A stretch of 64,000 nucleotides of DNA, from the NCBI GenBank assembly GCA_012932295.1, contig JAAONU010000016.1:13308111-13372110 (forward strand). Direction: 5' to 3'. The stretch is from Cyclina sinensis. Taxonomy: Eukaryota; Mollusca; Bivalvia; Venerida; Veneridae. Below are positions 22,930-35,590 of this stretch, piece by piece. Under the pieces are notes generated by a model. It made no database searches. It had not been told where the DNA came from and was given only the letters and a program-made list of their open reading frames with translations. Position numbers and translations under genes: made by a program. Every line of letters starts with the position of its first letter. The first letter of the stretch is position 1.

Positions 22930-25775
22930 CAGTATATGCATTTGAAAATATAGGTAAACTACATTGTTACATCCAAACACAGTTTTTGAAATAACCCAAT
23001 TCGACTGTGAAACACTTCCAACATAACAGAAAGTACAGAACCAACACTTCGCCTGTCTGGGCCGACATCAGGGGTGTCAAGAGCCGGGGCCATCATGAAT
23101 GAAAGGCAGTTACGTACTTGAAAACTTCATGAAACGATCCCCTCCACCGAGTGGACTGAAGTTCGTGCCACACAAACATCAGTGTGAACACTTTCGCGCG
23201 TCTGGCCGTAAAACTTTCCAGGATAATTTCAATCACCTACTTACTGAAATTATTACGAAACTTATCTGCGCATGCACAATTTTCAATCAATGTTTATCCA
23301 TTAATATAACGGCTAGATTGACGACAATCAACCCGTGTATTTTTATTCAATTTATTCTGTCTGCACCACATTTGCCTAAACATTTTATTCATTTATCTAA
23401 CAGATTTTTTCTTCTTTTTTAATAGCTGTTAAATTTTAATTGTTGTTAACTAGCAATGTTCCTTGTAATTTGTAATTGAAACACCTAATGTATGTTCCAG
23501 AAAAAAAACAGGAACATGAGCTTAAATGAAGTATGATGAAGATATAAAATTTTTGTAATAAGAGCTACATATTTGTGTTAGCATTAAAGACAAGGTTATA
23601 TTGCAAAGAGTTGTTGTAGCTTGTAAAACTAGTGATTAACAAAATCTGTTTTCTTTTATCTCAGCGAAATGATATTACTATACGTGTCTTAATTTACAAA
23701 TCGAAAGGAAGAGCAAAATATCAAATATATAAAAATGCAACAACAATCGAGGCTTTCTGTATGCTGCATTCAAAGAGGGCAAATAATGTTGTAGTATATA
23801 AATGCAAGCTGTAACTGATGATGTTGTAAATTATAATGATGATTTGTTGTTGGTGATGATTTCTATTATGTTTTACACTTTAAACTTTAATGCTTCTGAC
23901 AGTTTTGTCGAATGGCAAAACAAGAAGGATTATAAGTAACAGAAAAAAGAAATGTAAGAGTTGCTTCCCTTAACACAGACTGTCGAGTACATTATATTGA
24001 TTTACTATAATTTCCATACATGGTTTTATTATTACTGTCTTAATAAAGCATTTCAGTTTCATTGTAGTTTTCATGATTAACGAGAGTTAGAAAAATGTAG
24101 ATGTAGATCATTGTTTAAATATAAACTCCGAGTCTTATAATATGATCATCCTAAACAACAGAGAAATATAAAACTGTACCTTATTATGTAAAAATGTAAA
24201 AATATGGCAAACTAATATTATTTTCTCTAAACTGTTGTTGAAAGCAACTAGGTTCAGAAACTGATTATATAATTTGTATGAGTTTATCCGTATAACTGTG
24301 TCTAATGGTGGTGGTTGTGGTGGTGGCAAAGATGATGATTGTGATGATGCTGATGTTTATTACTATTATTATGATGACGATTGTGATAATAATGCGCATG
24401 TCGGTCATCGCAGGGTCGAAACATACGACGATGTGTCTCTTTCGACGGCTAAATAAAGCTAACTCAAATATATTTATTGCGTCTGTATTGTTTATTTAAA
24501 AATGAATAAAACAAATTAAATAAAACAAAGCATGCATTTTTGTACCATCAAGTTTAGGGGTCACTGTAAGCAGAAAAATAATTCAATGTGCGATACTGCA
24601 GTGATATGTATGCTAGTTTGAAAATTTCAACTTCATCTTCGAAAAATTGAAAATCAATAAGAACCGAATTAGTGAAAATAGACGTCTGCAACTTCCTCTG
24701 GTTAGGCGAGAATCAGGTTAGTTAAGTTCAAATGTAAACAATTTTATGAGATTGTTTTGAATCTGAAGATGAAACTAATTCCAGCTGTTTTCGTTAATAC
24801 GAACGGAAGTTTCAAGTCGTCTATTTTAATTTTAGAATGTGAAAAACGGATTTATTCACGCGCAGGGTTTGCTGTATAAGACAGTTTTCTATGACTGAAA
24901 TGAATTTTGTCGTAAAAGGTCGTACTTTGTAGTCAAGTATTGTCAGTCAGTTGTCTGTTTATCCATTATTTAATACCCTCTTTTTACATTGTTGCCTTTA
25001 GCGTTTCATTAGTGTTTCACAAATAGTCTCAGTTTTGACCCCGTTGCATTCTGTGTCATTTCGGATATGAGGAACATTTCTAATATATTTCCAATAAAAG
25101 TAGCATGGGGTTTCCTTTCAATAAAACCGAGATCATATGTTTATAATATATGAAACTGTTCCTACATGAACCAGATTTAATCCCTTACTGTATATTTATA
25201 TCCGACAAACGAGATAAACGAAAGAACAAACTTTTAGAAGACTTTCATAACCAAAATATCTGCCCTTACAATATCTATTTATGCATTTGTGACACTAATA
25301 GGAATGCGAAATTTAGTGTGTCGTCTAAGTATTAACGATGGCATTTTGATCAACAACAAAAAACTGAAGTTGTACTTGAAAACATGAAAATCGGGTTCGC
25401 AGATTTCAATATAAAAAATATCATTAATATCATGAATATTGTGCAGAGCTAAACTAGATGTGGTCTTTTTAATTTACTGAAACGCTTATTAACGTGCCAT
25501 AAATATTCTTGCAAAAAGTCGAAATTGGTTAGGTTTGTATGATTTCTAAATGGCGTAGGTCTTGTCTACAAGAATACCTCGATAAAAATCTTTACCCATC
25601 CCTTTACAAAAAATTCGTGCTATTTTTCAGTATGGACGACTTAAGGATGTTATGGTCATTTCAAAATATTTTACAAGACAGCGAACAAGAACAAGATGCC
25701 ATTGCCATAGTATTACGCAATAAAGCACCAACGGTATAAAAGCTGGAATCGTTGATGTGTATCTGTCTGAAAAGT
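22930..25775. other. Gene-free stretch
   Basis: It holds a Gly/Asp/Tyr low-complexity frame at 24274-24456 created by GGT, GAT and TAT repeats, and an unrecognised 66-codon frame at 25539-25739 without splice or family support. Nothing else is recognisable. Confidence 0.45.
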
Positions 25776-25779
25776 CTTG

Positions 25780-26880
25780 TCTACTATCCTCAACGCAAAC
25801 AACAGATCTATCACATGTACACCATGAAACAATCGAAACAAATAAGCAGGTGCTTAAAATTCTGTCCACCATTTGCATGTGCAAGCCACAGATCTTATCA
25901 AAGGAGAGACAAATAAAGTGACAAAGTTCTAACTGACATTTAATAAAGAAGTAGATTCTATTCGTTTTCATTCTTCTATTTAAAACACATAAACATGAGC
26001 TTAGATTAGGTCAACCATCTTCACAGCGAACAACATATCTCTCACATGTATATCATAGTTTGAATCAGAGTGAAAGCGATCATGTTTTAAATGATAAAAA
26101 AAAGTCGATAGCTGTATTGTCAGCTTTGAAGTATAGGTTGTTACAGCCATTGTCTTTCTTTTTTGTTCATAATTTCACCACCTATCTTTTCAACAAACAT
26201 CAGATATGTCACCACTATAGTATGATTAAACAATTCACTATAAACAGGTGCTTAGATCTTGTCCACCATCCTTACAGCGAACAACAGATCTATCGCGGGA
26301 ATAACATGATTAAAATAAATCTATAAGCAGGTGCTATGATCTTGTCCACCATCATCAAAGTGAACAACAGATCTATCACCAGTATAGCATGATTTAAAAT
26401 AAAACTATAAACAGGTGCTTAGATCTTGTTCACCATCCTGACAGCGAACAACAGATCTATCGCGGGAATAACATAGTCAAAATACATCTATAAACAGGTG
26501 CTTAGATCTTGTCCACCGTCTTCAAAGTAAACAACAGATCTGTCACCGGTATAGCATGGTTAAACTATAACTATAAACAATTGTTAAGATCATGTCAACC
26601 ATCTTCACAACGAACAACATATCAATCACATGTACAGCATGTCTCTCTAACATTTATAAAAGAAGCCAGTTTGCTTAACTGACAAATTACAGAATAGATG
26701 TTTAATATACTTTGTAATAGATCTGCCTTTTAACAAAAGTCTTTTTGATGAACCATCTTTTTCCACTAATGTCAGTGCTACAGCTACAGCATGATAAAAC
26801 TATAAACAACTGCTAAGATCATCCACCATCTTCACAGCCAACAACAGCTTATTTCAATCATTTGAATGATAGTGATGAGT
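25780..26880 (+). repeat. Degenerate ~90-bp tandem repeat
   Basis: The unit CTTAGATCTTGTCCACCATC..CAGCGAACAACAGATCTATC..AGCATGATTAAA..AAACAGGTG is clearest from 26240 to 26650, and more diverged copies flank it. There is no coding signal. Confidence 0.75.
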
Positions 26881-27616
26881 CTCAATGTAATTAGATAAAG
26901 AAACGAATTCTGTTGACGAATAACTTTATAATAAACTTCTATATCTTATTTTTAAAAGATTTTGACAACCATCTCGAGGTCAAGCAACAAACCTATATCT
27001 TGTTTAAAACTAAGAACCTGATGAGGATACTGTCCATTAGAACTGGCTTGTTTGATCTTGTATAACTGGTATGTTCACTATATGTTCACAGAAACTGGAT
27101 AACCTTGACAAAGTAACTAAGTGTTCGGCAATACCAATAAATTGCCTTCCGAGTTGTATTCAATGTTTATCGTTTTGATAATTGTGTCAACGACATTTTC
27201 TTTTTTTAGCTCTTAGAGCAACAGGCTTTTAATAGAGAGGTTTCAATACTGTTTTATCAACCCTATTCCAAATGGCCTATGTTTTATTTTACCTTTGAAT
27301 TGTGTGGCATACATATAACGTTTCTGTTATTTGTGATACTAATGCATTACTAACCCAAGACGGCACGGGTTACATAATAGTTGAATGCTACCATCAGATT
27401 TCCTGCACCTTGCAATATTACTTTATATCAATCAAATACGCCTCGATGTTCACTAAACATTATTATTCGTTTCTTTATAAGTGTGACATATATTCAAAAG
27501 GTATGAGCCTTATAGTTTCATTTTTGCGTCAGGCAGGTTTATAGCTTTTTCTAATGCTGCTGCATTTAAATAACATAATTATACAATACTATCGTTCTGA
27601 ACGATACGTTTTTATA
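26881..27616. other. Gene-free stretch
   Basis: A single 80-codon frame at 27302-27544 has no recognisable motif and no splice context. Nothing else is supportable. Confidence 0.45.
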
Positions 27617-28228
27617 CTCCACGACGGGTGTATATCAAAACTCCCGTGGTCAAAAAATGGCGTAGTGGTAAAAAACCCCTCAATTAAAATAACAAGGTGT
27701 TCAAAACCCCCTTCAAAAGTTGGTAAAAATAAAAGGGTGGTCAAAACTCCCTCAATGGGTGCATTCCAAATCCTCTTGGTGATATGAATTATTCTTTAAT
27801 TACCATGGTACATTTAAATGATTACGGGTGTTTTATTTCAAAAGTAAAGTAAAAGGGTTGCAAATATAGATAATGTGTTCTTTTTCCCTTCTCAATATAA
27901 CTCCTATGTCTCCTATTGAGTCCCCTTTCCTAATATTTTCATGCTCAACACAGAAGTGACAGAAGATCAAAGAGAGATCAGCAAAACTGAGTTATAATAA
28001 TTATCACAAATTGAGGGGAATTTGACAGAAATAACAAAGATCAAAGAGACATCAAACAACTTGATATTTATCACAAACTGAGGGGGTTTCGACTGCTCTT
28101 TCATTTTTGTCAAGGGGGTTTTGACCACCTAGTCATTTGTGTCGAGGGAGTTTTGACCACTAAGTCAATTTTTAGACCAAGGGGGTTTTCACCGAGGGGG
28201 TTTGAGTGTCCCCCCACCACGACACCTT
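27617..28228. mobile_element. Small foldback element with repetitive inverted arms
   Basis: The left arm (27617-27775) consists of ~35-bp units with GTGGTCAAAACTCCCTCAA. The right arm (28075-28228) carries the inverted unit GAGGGAGTTTTGACCACTA. Termini CTCCACGACGGGTGT and the reverse complement of CCACCACGACACC correspond. The middle is AT-rich and non-coding. It has the same design, inverted arms made of tandem subunits, as the 838-4276 element, but unrelated sequence. Confidence 0.65.
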
Positions 28229-29925
28229 TTGTTTCAAATATACTATGCTTAGAACTAAATTTCAACGATTGTATCTGTCACAAATGCATAATGTCAGTAT
28301 CATAAATATAATAATTCATGGAAGTTTTGGCAAAGTTCGGGTCTACATTCAGTACAAGTATAGGTCTGTCACGCATGGTTGGATACAGTCATTCTAAAGC
28401 TGACAATTTTTGATGAGGAGTTTTATTATCAGTAGGTAAATCCGTTTTCTCAAAATAATATCCAAGCACTTCCTCATAAGAACGGTTTGGTAAAGTCAGT
28501 GATATGCCTTTATGTCTTCGATCTGTATTCTGTATTCCTCGAGACTAAGGCGGAAAGTAGATAGAAATATTTAACAATTTAACACAATTCGTCGATGACT
28601 ATCTTGCACATGACCTTATTCTCTCACTGGCAGAATATTTCAAGGTTTAGATGACCGTTCCACACTACAAATACAATTGTTTCGGATTTCTCAGTTCACC
28701 TTTTACAAAAGTAATGATAACACATACAATATACGCAATCAAACTCCTTCGAGGAGCATCGTTCACTTTTAGGGGTACTCAATTGTCTGTCATAAACTTT
28801 TATGAGTACTGACTATTAATAAAAAGTAGGGATGGAAACGAATATTCGAAAATCGACCGAATATTCCAATCTGAAAATCAAATTCGAATATTCTATAATG
28901 ATTTTTTTTTCAAATAAAGCATTGTTGATTTTTAGAAATATAAGTATGCTGATTATGCAAAAAAAAAAATCTTTTTGGTATTGTGTCTGATATATGTGAT
29001 TATTATATTCTGCTCTTCCTTTTCCAGATGCACACTTACAACTTATTACAAATATTTCGGTTTCTATGATCATTTTTCTTCCGGTTCTAAATATTTCTCA
29101 TTAGTTCAAATATGGGTTTACTTTACTAGGACGGATGGCATTTATAGCGTCTCTGCAACACTGATGACGCAATCACCATATTATGTACAAAAATGTAATA
29201 CAAAACCAAAAACATTCAAGTCAGACGTAAACAGTTCCCCACTTTTTTCGTTTTTGTTAAAACGAGTCGTTCCAGTTCGATGCATTTGTTTATAAATATA
29301 AATGACATTTTCAAATAGTGATTTATAAATTTTATCTATCAACAAGTGATATAAATGCACGTGATAGCTGCTAGGAACGTGGCTTAGGTCCTTCACATGG
29401 AATAAAAATCTAAATTATATGAAAAAGTTAAGCTGTAGCTTTATGCAAGATAATGGTATTATCAGGGCATTAACTGAAATTAAGGCCCTTGTACCATGAT
29501 GTCATATCAGATGACCATGAATAATCAATGTAGATCAGCAAATATATGCCATATGCAGCTGAAACACGTGTCAAGTCAAAGCTAAATGAATGTCCAATGT
29601 AATATTTAACGTTTCAAATTACTAGGCATAAACACGTTCCGCGTGTTCGTTTTACGGCATACGGCCTATCTCAACGTTGCGTTTCATGTATAGTATATTC
29701 AACATTATTTTACCGCCTTATTGATCTAGATGACATGAACATTGCAACCAGATGTCAGTATTTATTTCCATATATCCGTACGGCAAACGGACTAGAAGAA
29801 TGAGTCTTCCACATTGCATATACATTTCACCATGTTAAAACATTTATCTTTTAGACAAAAGATAATTTGTTTAAAAACCTTATTCTAAAATGTAAGCATT
29901 CTTAGTCGTACTTCTTGTTCTTCAG
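28229..29925. other. Gene-free stretch upstream of two orphan exons
   Basis: A 106-codon frame (28975-29295) with a Leu/Ile/Cys-rich start and a possible acceptor at 29027 is the only candidate, but it has no donor or family support. Confidence 0.4.
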
Positions 29926-30235
29926 GCGCCCAAGCGTCAGAATTACGTTAAAACCTGCACAGAAGCAAATGTAAGTTAATATTAACTATAGCTTATTGTC
30001 GCTGTTAGACTTTGAATTATTGTACAGATACTTATTTCATAATATTAACTCTGTTGAAAGGAAAGTGTGCAAGCGCAGATGTGGACAATGCTTCTCTTTA
30101 GACCATATTAAAGTTTTTTTTTAATAATTTCAGCTTGAAGGTGATAAAATGACCTGGGCAGTTGTAGACGGACAGACGCACAAAAGTGATCACACTGGTG
30201 TCTATGTGGCCGAACATCAGTCCATTCGGTATTAA
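29926..30235 (+). CDS. Two 3' exons of an unrecognised gene (partial)
   Basis: A 45-bp micro-exon (29926-29970) sits between a good acceptor (TTGTTCTTCAG) and a perfect donor (GTAAGT). It reads APKRQNYVKTCTEAN in phase 0. A second exon starts after a polypyrimidine tract and CAG at 30134, begins LEGDKMTWAVVDGQ and ends ..AEHQSIRY at a TAA (30233-30235). Both are open in the same phase, giving 48 residues of C-terminus. The hydrophilic, Tyr-containing sequence could be a cytoplasmic tail. I do not recognise the family and found no convincing upstream exon, so this may be the relic of a gene broken up by repeats, or upstream exons may be very short. Confidence 0.4.
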
Positions 30236-30638
30236 AGGGGATTTTCGTTCCAATCAGTTTCCATGTATGAAACTACCCTTCAAACATAAGGGAACTGACT
30301 CCTACTACCCCCGAATGTTGGCTCGGGCAGACGAATGGCTGACTCTGTACTTCCCATACTGATGGAAGTGTTCCAATGGTCAAAGGAATTATTCGTAAAT
30401 TGTGCTAGAACATTGCGATGTCGTTTACTTATAGTTACTACCCAGCAAAGGAAAGCCTGGCATCTTAAATTTAACTGCATCAAAATGAATACACCGAAAA
30501 CAATTAAAACATACTCAAAAAGAGCAACGTACATAAATAGAATAAGGGATGTACATAGGACAGCGATTTAGAAAAATCAAGACCTGTCCGCACACAACAC
30601 GCTCCACTTTTCTCAGTGCTGGATAATATATTTTAAGC
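30236..30638. other. 3' flank of orphan exons
   Basis: An open frame exists on both strands (30335-30571 plus, 30280-30534 minus). Neither is recognisable or has supporting signals. Confidence 0.4.
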
Positions 30639-31928
30639 CAAGTGAAACAAGAGGCCCAAGTGAAACAAGAGGGCCAATGGCCCTAAAGTGCTCACCTAGG
30701 TTCAAAGATGAAAGAAATTTTTATGAATGTAATGATGCATATCACAGAAATGGACCAATGCAATTCATTGCCATAGCTCCAAAACAAAAAGTAGGTCTGT
30801 AGGTCAAAATATAGGTCATGACACGACATTTTTGAAATCGGAACGAAAAGCTGTACACACAGTCCAAATTTCATTGCCGTAGCTTTAAAACAAAAAATTA
30901 GGTCAGTAGGTCAAAAATATAGGTCATGCTATGACGTTTTTGGAATCGGAACAAAAAACTGTACACATGGTCCAAATTTCATTGCCATTGGTCCAAAGAC
31001 AGAAAGTAGGTCAGTAGGTCAAAAATATAGGTCATGCGATAACATTTTTGAAATCGAATCGAAAATCTGTGCACATGGTCCAAATTTCATTGCTGTAGCT
31101 AAAAACAAAAAAGGAGGTCAGTAGGTCAAAAATATAGGTCAAGGAATAATGTTTTTGAAATCATCTTGAAAAACTGTACAAATGATCCAAATTTTATTGC
31201 CATAGCGAAAAACTTTAAAAAATGACTAAAAAAATCTTTGAGCCGGTGGGGGTGATGTGAGTGACCCCCAGGGGAGGGGGCATGACCCCACTGTGGTCAC
31301 AGTGCATATTATCAAATATCTAAGCTCCAGGCCTTGCAGTTTCTGACAAGAAGATTTTTAAAGAATTTACTATATAACTCTATGTAAAACATGTGACCCC
31401 TTGGGCGGAGCCAATTTTGACCCAGGGGCCATGATTTGAACAATCTTGGTAGAGGTCTACTAGACAATGCTCAACACTTAATATCTAAGCTCCATGCCTT
31501 GCGGTTTCTGACAAGAAGATTTTTAAAGTTTTCCCTATATAACTCTATGTAAATCAAGTGACCCCCAGGGCGGGGCCAGTTTTGACCCCAGGGTCATAAT
31601 TTGAACAATCTTGGTAGAGGTCTACTAAATGATGCCTCATACCAAATATCTAAGCTCAAGGCCTTGTGGTTTCAGACAAGAAGATTTTCAAAGTTTTTCC
31701 TTTAAGTTGCCAAAGCAACCAGAGTTCTGCATGGAATTAAATTTTTTGAACAACTTTGGAAGAGCTTCATGCAAGGAACATCCCATGCAAGTTTGATTGA
31801 ATTTGGCCCAGTGGTTTCAGAGAAGATGTCGTTTGAATGAAATTGTTGACGCTTCACGACGCATGACGCACACCAGACATTGGGGTATAACAAAAGCTCA
31901 CTCTGGCACTTTGTGCCAGGTGAGCTAA
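30639..31928 (+). mobile_element. Dispersed bivalve-type element, full-length copy
   Basis: It starts AAGAGGGCCAATGGCCCTAA and GTGCTCACCT, and ends TTTGTGCCAGGTGAGCTAAA. Internally GGTCAGTAGGTCAAAAATA..GAAATCG..CATGGTCCAAATTTCATTGC repeats about every 110 bp (30770-31200), then CTAAGCTC.AGGCCTTG.GGTTTC repeats. There is no coding potential. A second full-length copy lies inverted at 46087-47399. Confidence 0.6.
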
Positions 31929-31929
31929 A

Positions 31930-32560
31930 AAATTTGAGTGGGGGAGGGCAAGTACCTAGTCAAATAAGATGAAAAAAACAACCTTTTTTTTTAATAAAGA
32001 TAATGAAAAAAAATTGGTCCGGGTGGGGGGCCGAGCCAAGGGGGGGGGGGACCCATGCATTGGGGAGTGAAGTACCTATGTATCTAAAAAAAATGGAACA
32101 AATGGAGGTGGGGGGTGGGGGAGGAGTAAAGTAACTTCATACCTACGTATTTAAAAAAAATGGAAAACAATTTTTTTTTAGGGGGTGGGGGGGGGGTCCA
32201 CCATCCCATACATGGTGGTGGGGGGGAGTCAAGTACCTACGTATTTAAAAAGAAAAAGATAATGATAATGCAAAAAAAATTGAGTGGGGGGGGGTGGTAA
32301 TGCCCGGGGAGGGGGGTCACTTCATACCTACATATTTTAAAAAGAAATGGAAAACAAAATTTAATTTCGGGGGGGTGGGGGGTCCACATACATGGTGGGG
32401 TGGGGGGAGTCAAATACCTTCATACCTTCATATTTAAAAAGAAAATATGATTATAATGAAAAAAAAATATTTGGAGGGGGGGGGGTAATAACCGGGGGGG
32501 GGGGGGTAATAACTGGGGGGGGGGGGGTAATAACCGGGGGATGGGGAGTACTACTTACCC
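31930..32560. repeat. G-rich satellite with long G runs
   Basis: An imperfect ~130-bp unit (GGGGGGAGTCAAGTACCTACGTATTTAAAAAG..AATGAAAAAAA) alternates with G runs of 6-14. The end (32478-32545) is a ~33-bp sub-array of GGGGTAATAACCGGGGG. The plus strand is strongly G-quadruplex-capable. Confidence 0.8.
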
Positions 32561-33005
32561 ATCCTTTGTAAGTTAAAGTTTATTTCTAGGCTTAAGAAGT
32601 TTTTTCCCTATATATAAGTATAAGCAAAATCAAGTGACCCCTGGGGTGGGGCTAACTTTGACCCCAGGGACATGGGTACCAATAATCTTTGCAGGGTTCT
32701 TGCTGGTGATCAAGTATTCCAAGATTGAATGGAATATCTTTGACACGTTTGAGAAATGGACATTAACAAAAGGTTAACCAAGAAATTTTAAGTTGAAAGA
32801 AGGGGCATAACTTTGCAAAAATAAATTTGAGGGTTATCTGCCCTTGTGAAAGGGTGTCGCCTTTTAATAGTGAACACGTATTCCTTATTTGAATTAAATA
32901 GCTTTGATAGTTTCTGAGAAACGGACCTTAACAAAAAGGTTAACCAACGCCGACGAGGGGGTCATGACAATAGCTCCACTTTTTTTCTTCGAAAAGTAGG
33001 CTAAA
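32560..33005 (+). repeat. Fragment of a dispersed bivalve-type element
   Basis: It has GTGACCCCTGGGGTGGGGCTAA and GACCTTAACAAAAAGGTTAACC, and ends ATAGCTCCACTTTTTTTCTTC. It is related in style to 30639-31928 but has a different 3' end. Confidence 0.4.
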
Positions 33006-34690
33006 AATGTTTTCTAAATTTATAAGAAAATATTAATACGATAAAAAGCATTCGTAGTCAAAATATTATCTCGAAGAAAAGAGCTTTGAAACAATTTTCA
33101 TATCTTTAACAGTCAGAAATGCCCTAGTATTGGAAAAGAATATCTTAAAAGTACAATGGAATTTCAATCACATTACTGGTCTAAAACAGAATAGGATTCA
33201 CAAAGACTGTACATATCTGTACATATCAGTACACATCTTACTTCTAACAATTGTAAGTGTTACTTATCTACAAGCTTTATCGACCCTCATCAAGTAACTT
33301 CTTCTAAGTTCTGTCACAGCTTCGTCCTGCAATCTTCATGAAGCCACCCACGTGTCCACGCCCTTCTCTTACACTACGCTCGACTATTTGCCGTATCACT
33401 ATGTTCGTCCATTCTGTCGATAAATACAAAAGAAAAAATATTCAGACATTTGAATAACTGATAGATATAAACAAAACAAAGGAAAGGAAGGGAAAACAAA
33501 ACAAGCAAACTCTGATTACAAAAAGAACTTATATGCAATTTGATTCAAAGTTTTTTAGCTTATGGTGACTTCTTTGATTCCGAATTTTAAATAAACATCA
33601 TAATCAAATGACTGATTACTTCTAAGAGGCGGCAGGTTCAAACCCAGTTACAAGCTTTGGTATTTGAATTCTTATTGTGTTATTCAGGACCAAATAAAGG
33701 ATCCCGGTCCAGTTGAGCCTTTATACTCCGTGTAATTAAAATTTGACAAGGAACCTTCTCTTAAAAGGCGATTTTTACCGGCAGATCAAATTAATAGTTA
33801 AAATATTACTGGCAGGTCAATTTTATAATAAAAATATTTTTTGAATCGAGCGGCTTATATACACTTGTAACAATACACTTATCAGTAAAAGGGTGTAACA
33901 TCAATATTCAGGCAAAATAATAAAATCAGCTATCAGTCCCTCACAAGAGCAATTTAGCACAACTAAGACGAAGATCGTAAATAAATGAATCTAGTTTACA
34001 ATAACTAAAGGAATTTACCTTTTCACTGTTTCTTTACGACAAAAAGCAAACAAGATGTCGAAGTATCATACCGGTGATTCTGTAAAAACTGATGGTCTCT
34101 AAAAGGTAGAATAAACTGACAAGGTCACTGCGAAACTGGTCAATATGTCCGTGCTTTTGTGAGCGATTTTTAGGTTAGCTAAGATTTACTGTTATCGGTG
34201 TGCGTGGCAACTAAGTGCGAAGTCACGTGACCCTAAAAAAGATTTCGGTTCAGTGATCTAGGTGATAGTACAACGCCTTTGCGATAATCTGAACAGTATA
34301 CGTAACATACATAGGATAGAACATGTTATTAAAATTTTCCAACTTAAAATTACAAAACCAATATCTAGAATGAAAAACGTACATGCCGATCAACTGAGAG
34401 TTGTGTAACAGCAAGTGCGCGCGCATATGTGTATGTATGCTTGCGTGCGTGTGTGTGTGTGGGGGGGGGGGTGGATCAGTTGCCATGGCAAGGAGTGGAG
34501 CGTAAGTTGTCAAGGTACCTCTGAATTAAATTAAAGATCTGGTGCTCAGTCACACTTGCTGGAATATATTCCTGTATTTTTTTTTACCCTTGGTGCAATT
34601 GAGTTTGTTAAGTGTGTGACAAATTTGTTAGTGATTTTCATTAAATAAAAGGCTGCAATAAAAATAATAACCCTGCTCCACCAAGAACGT
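33006..34690. other. Gene-free stretch
   Basis: It contains a possible SINE remnant near 33930-33990 (..GATCGTAAATAAATGAATCTAG), a B-box-like segment near 33633 (GGCAGGTTCAAACCCAG) and a (GT)n/G10 tract at 34442-34471. No gene is evident. Confidence 0.4.
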
Positions 34691-35190
34691 TTGAAACGAG
34701 AAACCCCAGGGGCGAAACTTCACTTGCTGAAATATAACTCTTTAAAGTTTCATGACCCTGGGTGCAACAGTGTTGGCTGACCACATGGCACAAGTGTTTT
34801 GGTATTTTTTACACTAAATCAATGGACATAACTGCTCTCCCCAGGAAGGGGGAGGCGAAAATCACTAGGTGTGCAACTTCATTTGCTGATCTATATCCCT
34901 ATGAATTTTCATGACCGTAAGTCTAACAGCTGATTGCACGACACAAACTTTTTAGTAGATATTTTGACAAAATTAGGGGCTACAAGTTTGTTTTCCTTGG
35001 ACAGAGGGAAACGAAAACATTCAGTTGCACGACTTCACCTCGTGAAGTTTGGTGACTCTAGGTATAAAAATGTTGGCTGAGCGCCCGACGCAAACTTTCG
35101 GACAGACAGACGGACGGACCTACGGACAAACAGATAGATGGACGGACAAACGCAAATATAAGTGACCCTCTCATGGGAGCACACTAAAAG
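34690..35190 (+). repeat. Dispersed repeat ending in a GACG/GACA tract
   Basis: Three diverged ~130-bp blocks carry CTTCACTTGCTGA.ATATA..TTTCATGACC..GGTGCAACAG.GTTGGCTGA. It ends with GGACAGACAGACGGACGGAC and GTGACCCTCTCATGGGAGCA. Confidence 0.5.
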
Positions 35191-35590
35191 AAAAATGAAA
35201 CACGTAAAAACCGAACTGAAAGTTTTTGCAGTAAGGGTGAACAGAACTAAATGAGTTACTGATCAACCCAGCGCACTGACGACAGTACCGTACTATTCTG
35301 TTAACTTATTTTTTGAATTTATATTTATGTGTAAACTTATATGTTCATGGTTACTTGTGAAAATTTTCGAAATTCAGGATTACTAGCTACCTGCTGCAAG
35401 GTAAACTGGGATTTAAGCGAATTACCAGTGTGTACTGTTCGTCACGCTTGAGACCAGCCAGAGTATTATTTATAAAATTAGAGACATATTATTAGATACT
35501 AAACTAGAGACCTATTTTCATGAGCTTTCATTCCTTATTATAAGTATGTAAAAATATTTCAAGGCTTTCAATTTCTGTCAACGGGCTGCT

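Noticed and set aside
24274..24456. Gly/Asp/Tyr-rich 60-codon gene, perhaps a terminal exon (CAG then GGTCGAAACATACGACG, followed by TAA and AATAAA)
   Set aside because: The frame is mostly trinucleotide repeat; the short non-repetitive end has an acceptor-like site but no upstream exon, so it is too weak to list.
25539..25739. 66-codon frame with a non-repetitive sequence
   Set aside because: No recognisable motif, no splice signals in phase, and a length expected by chance.
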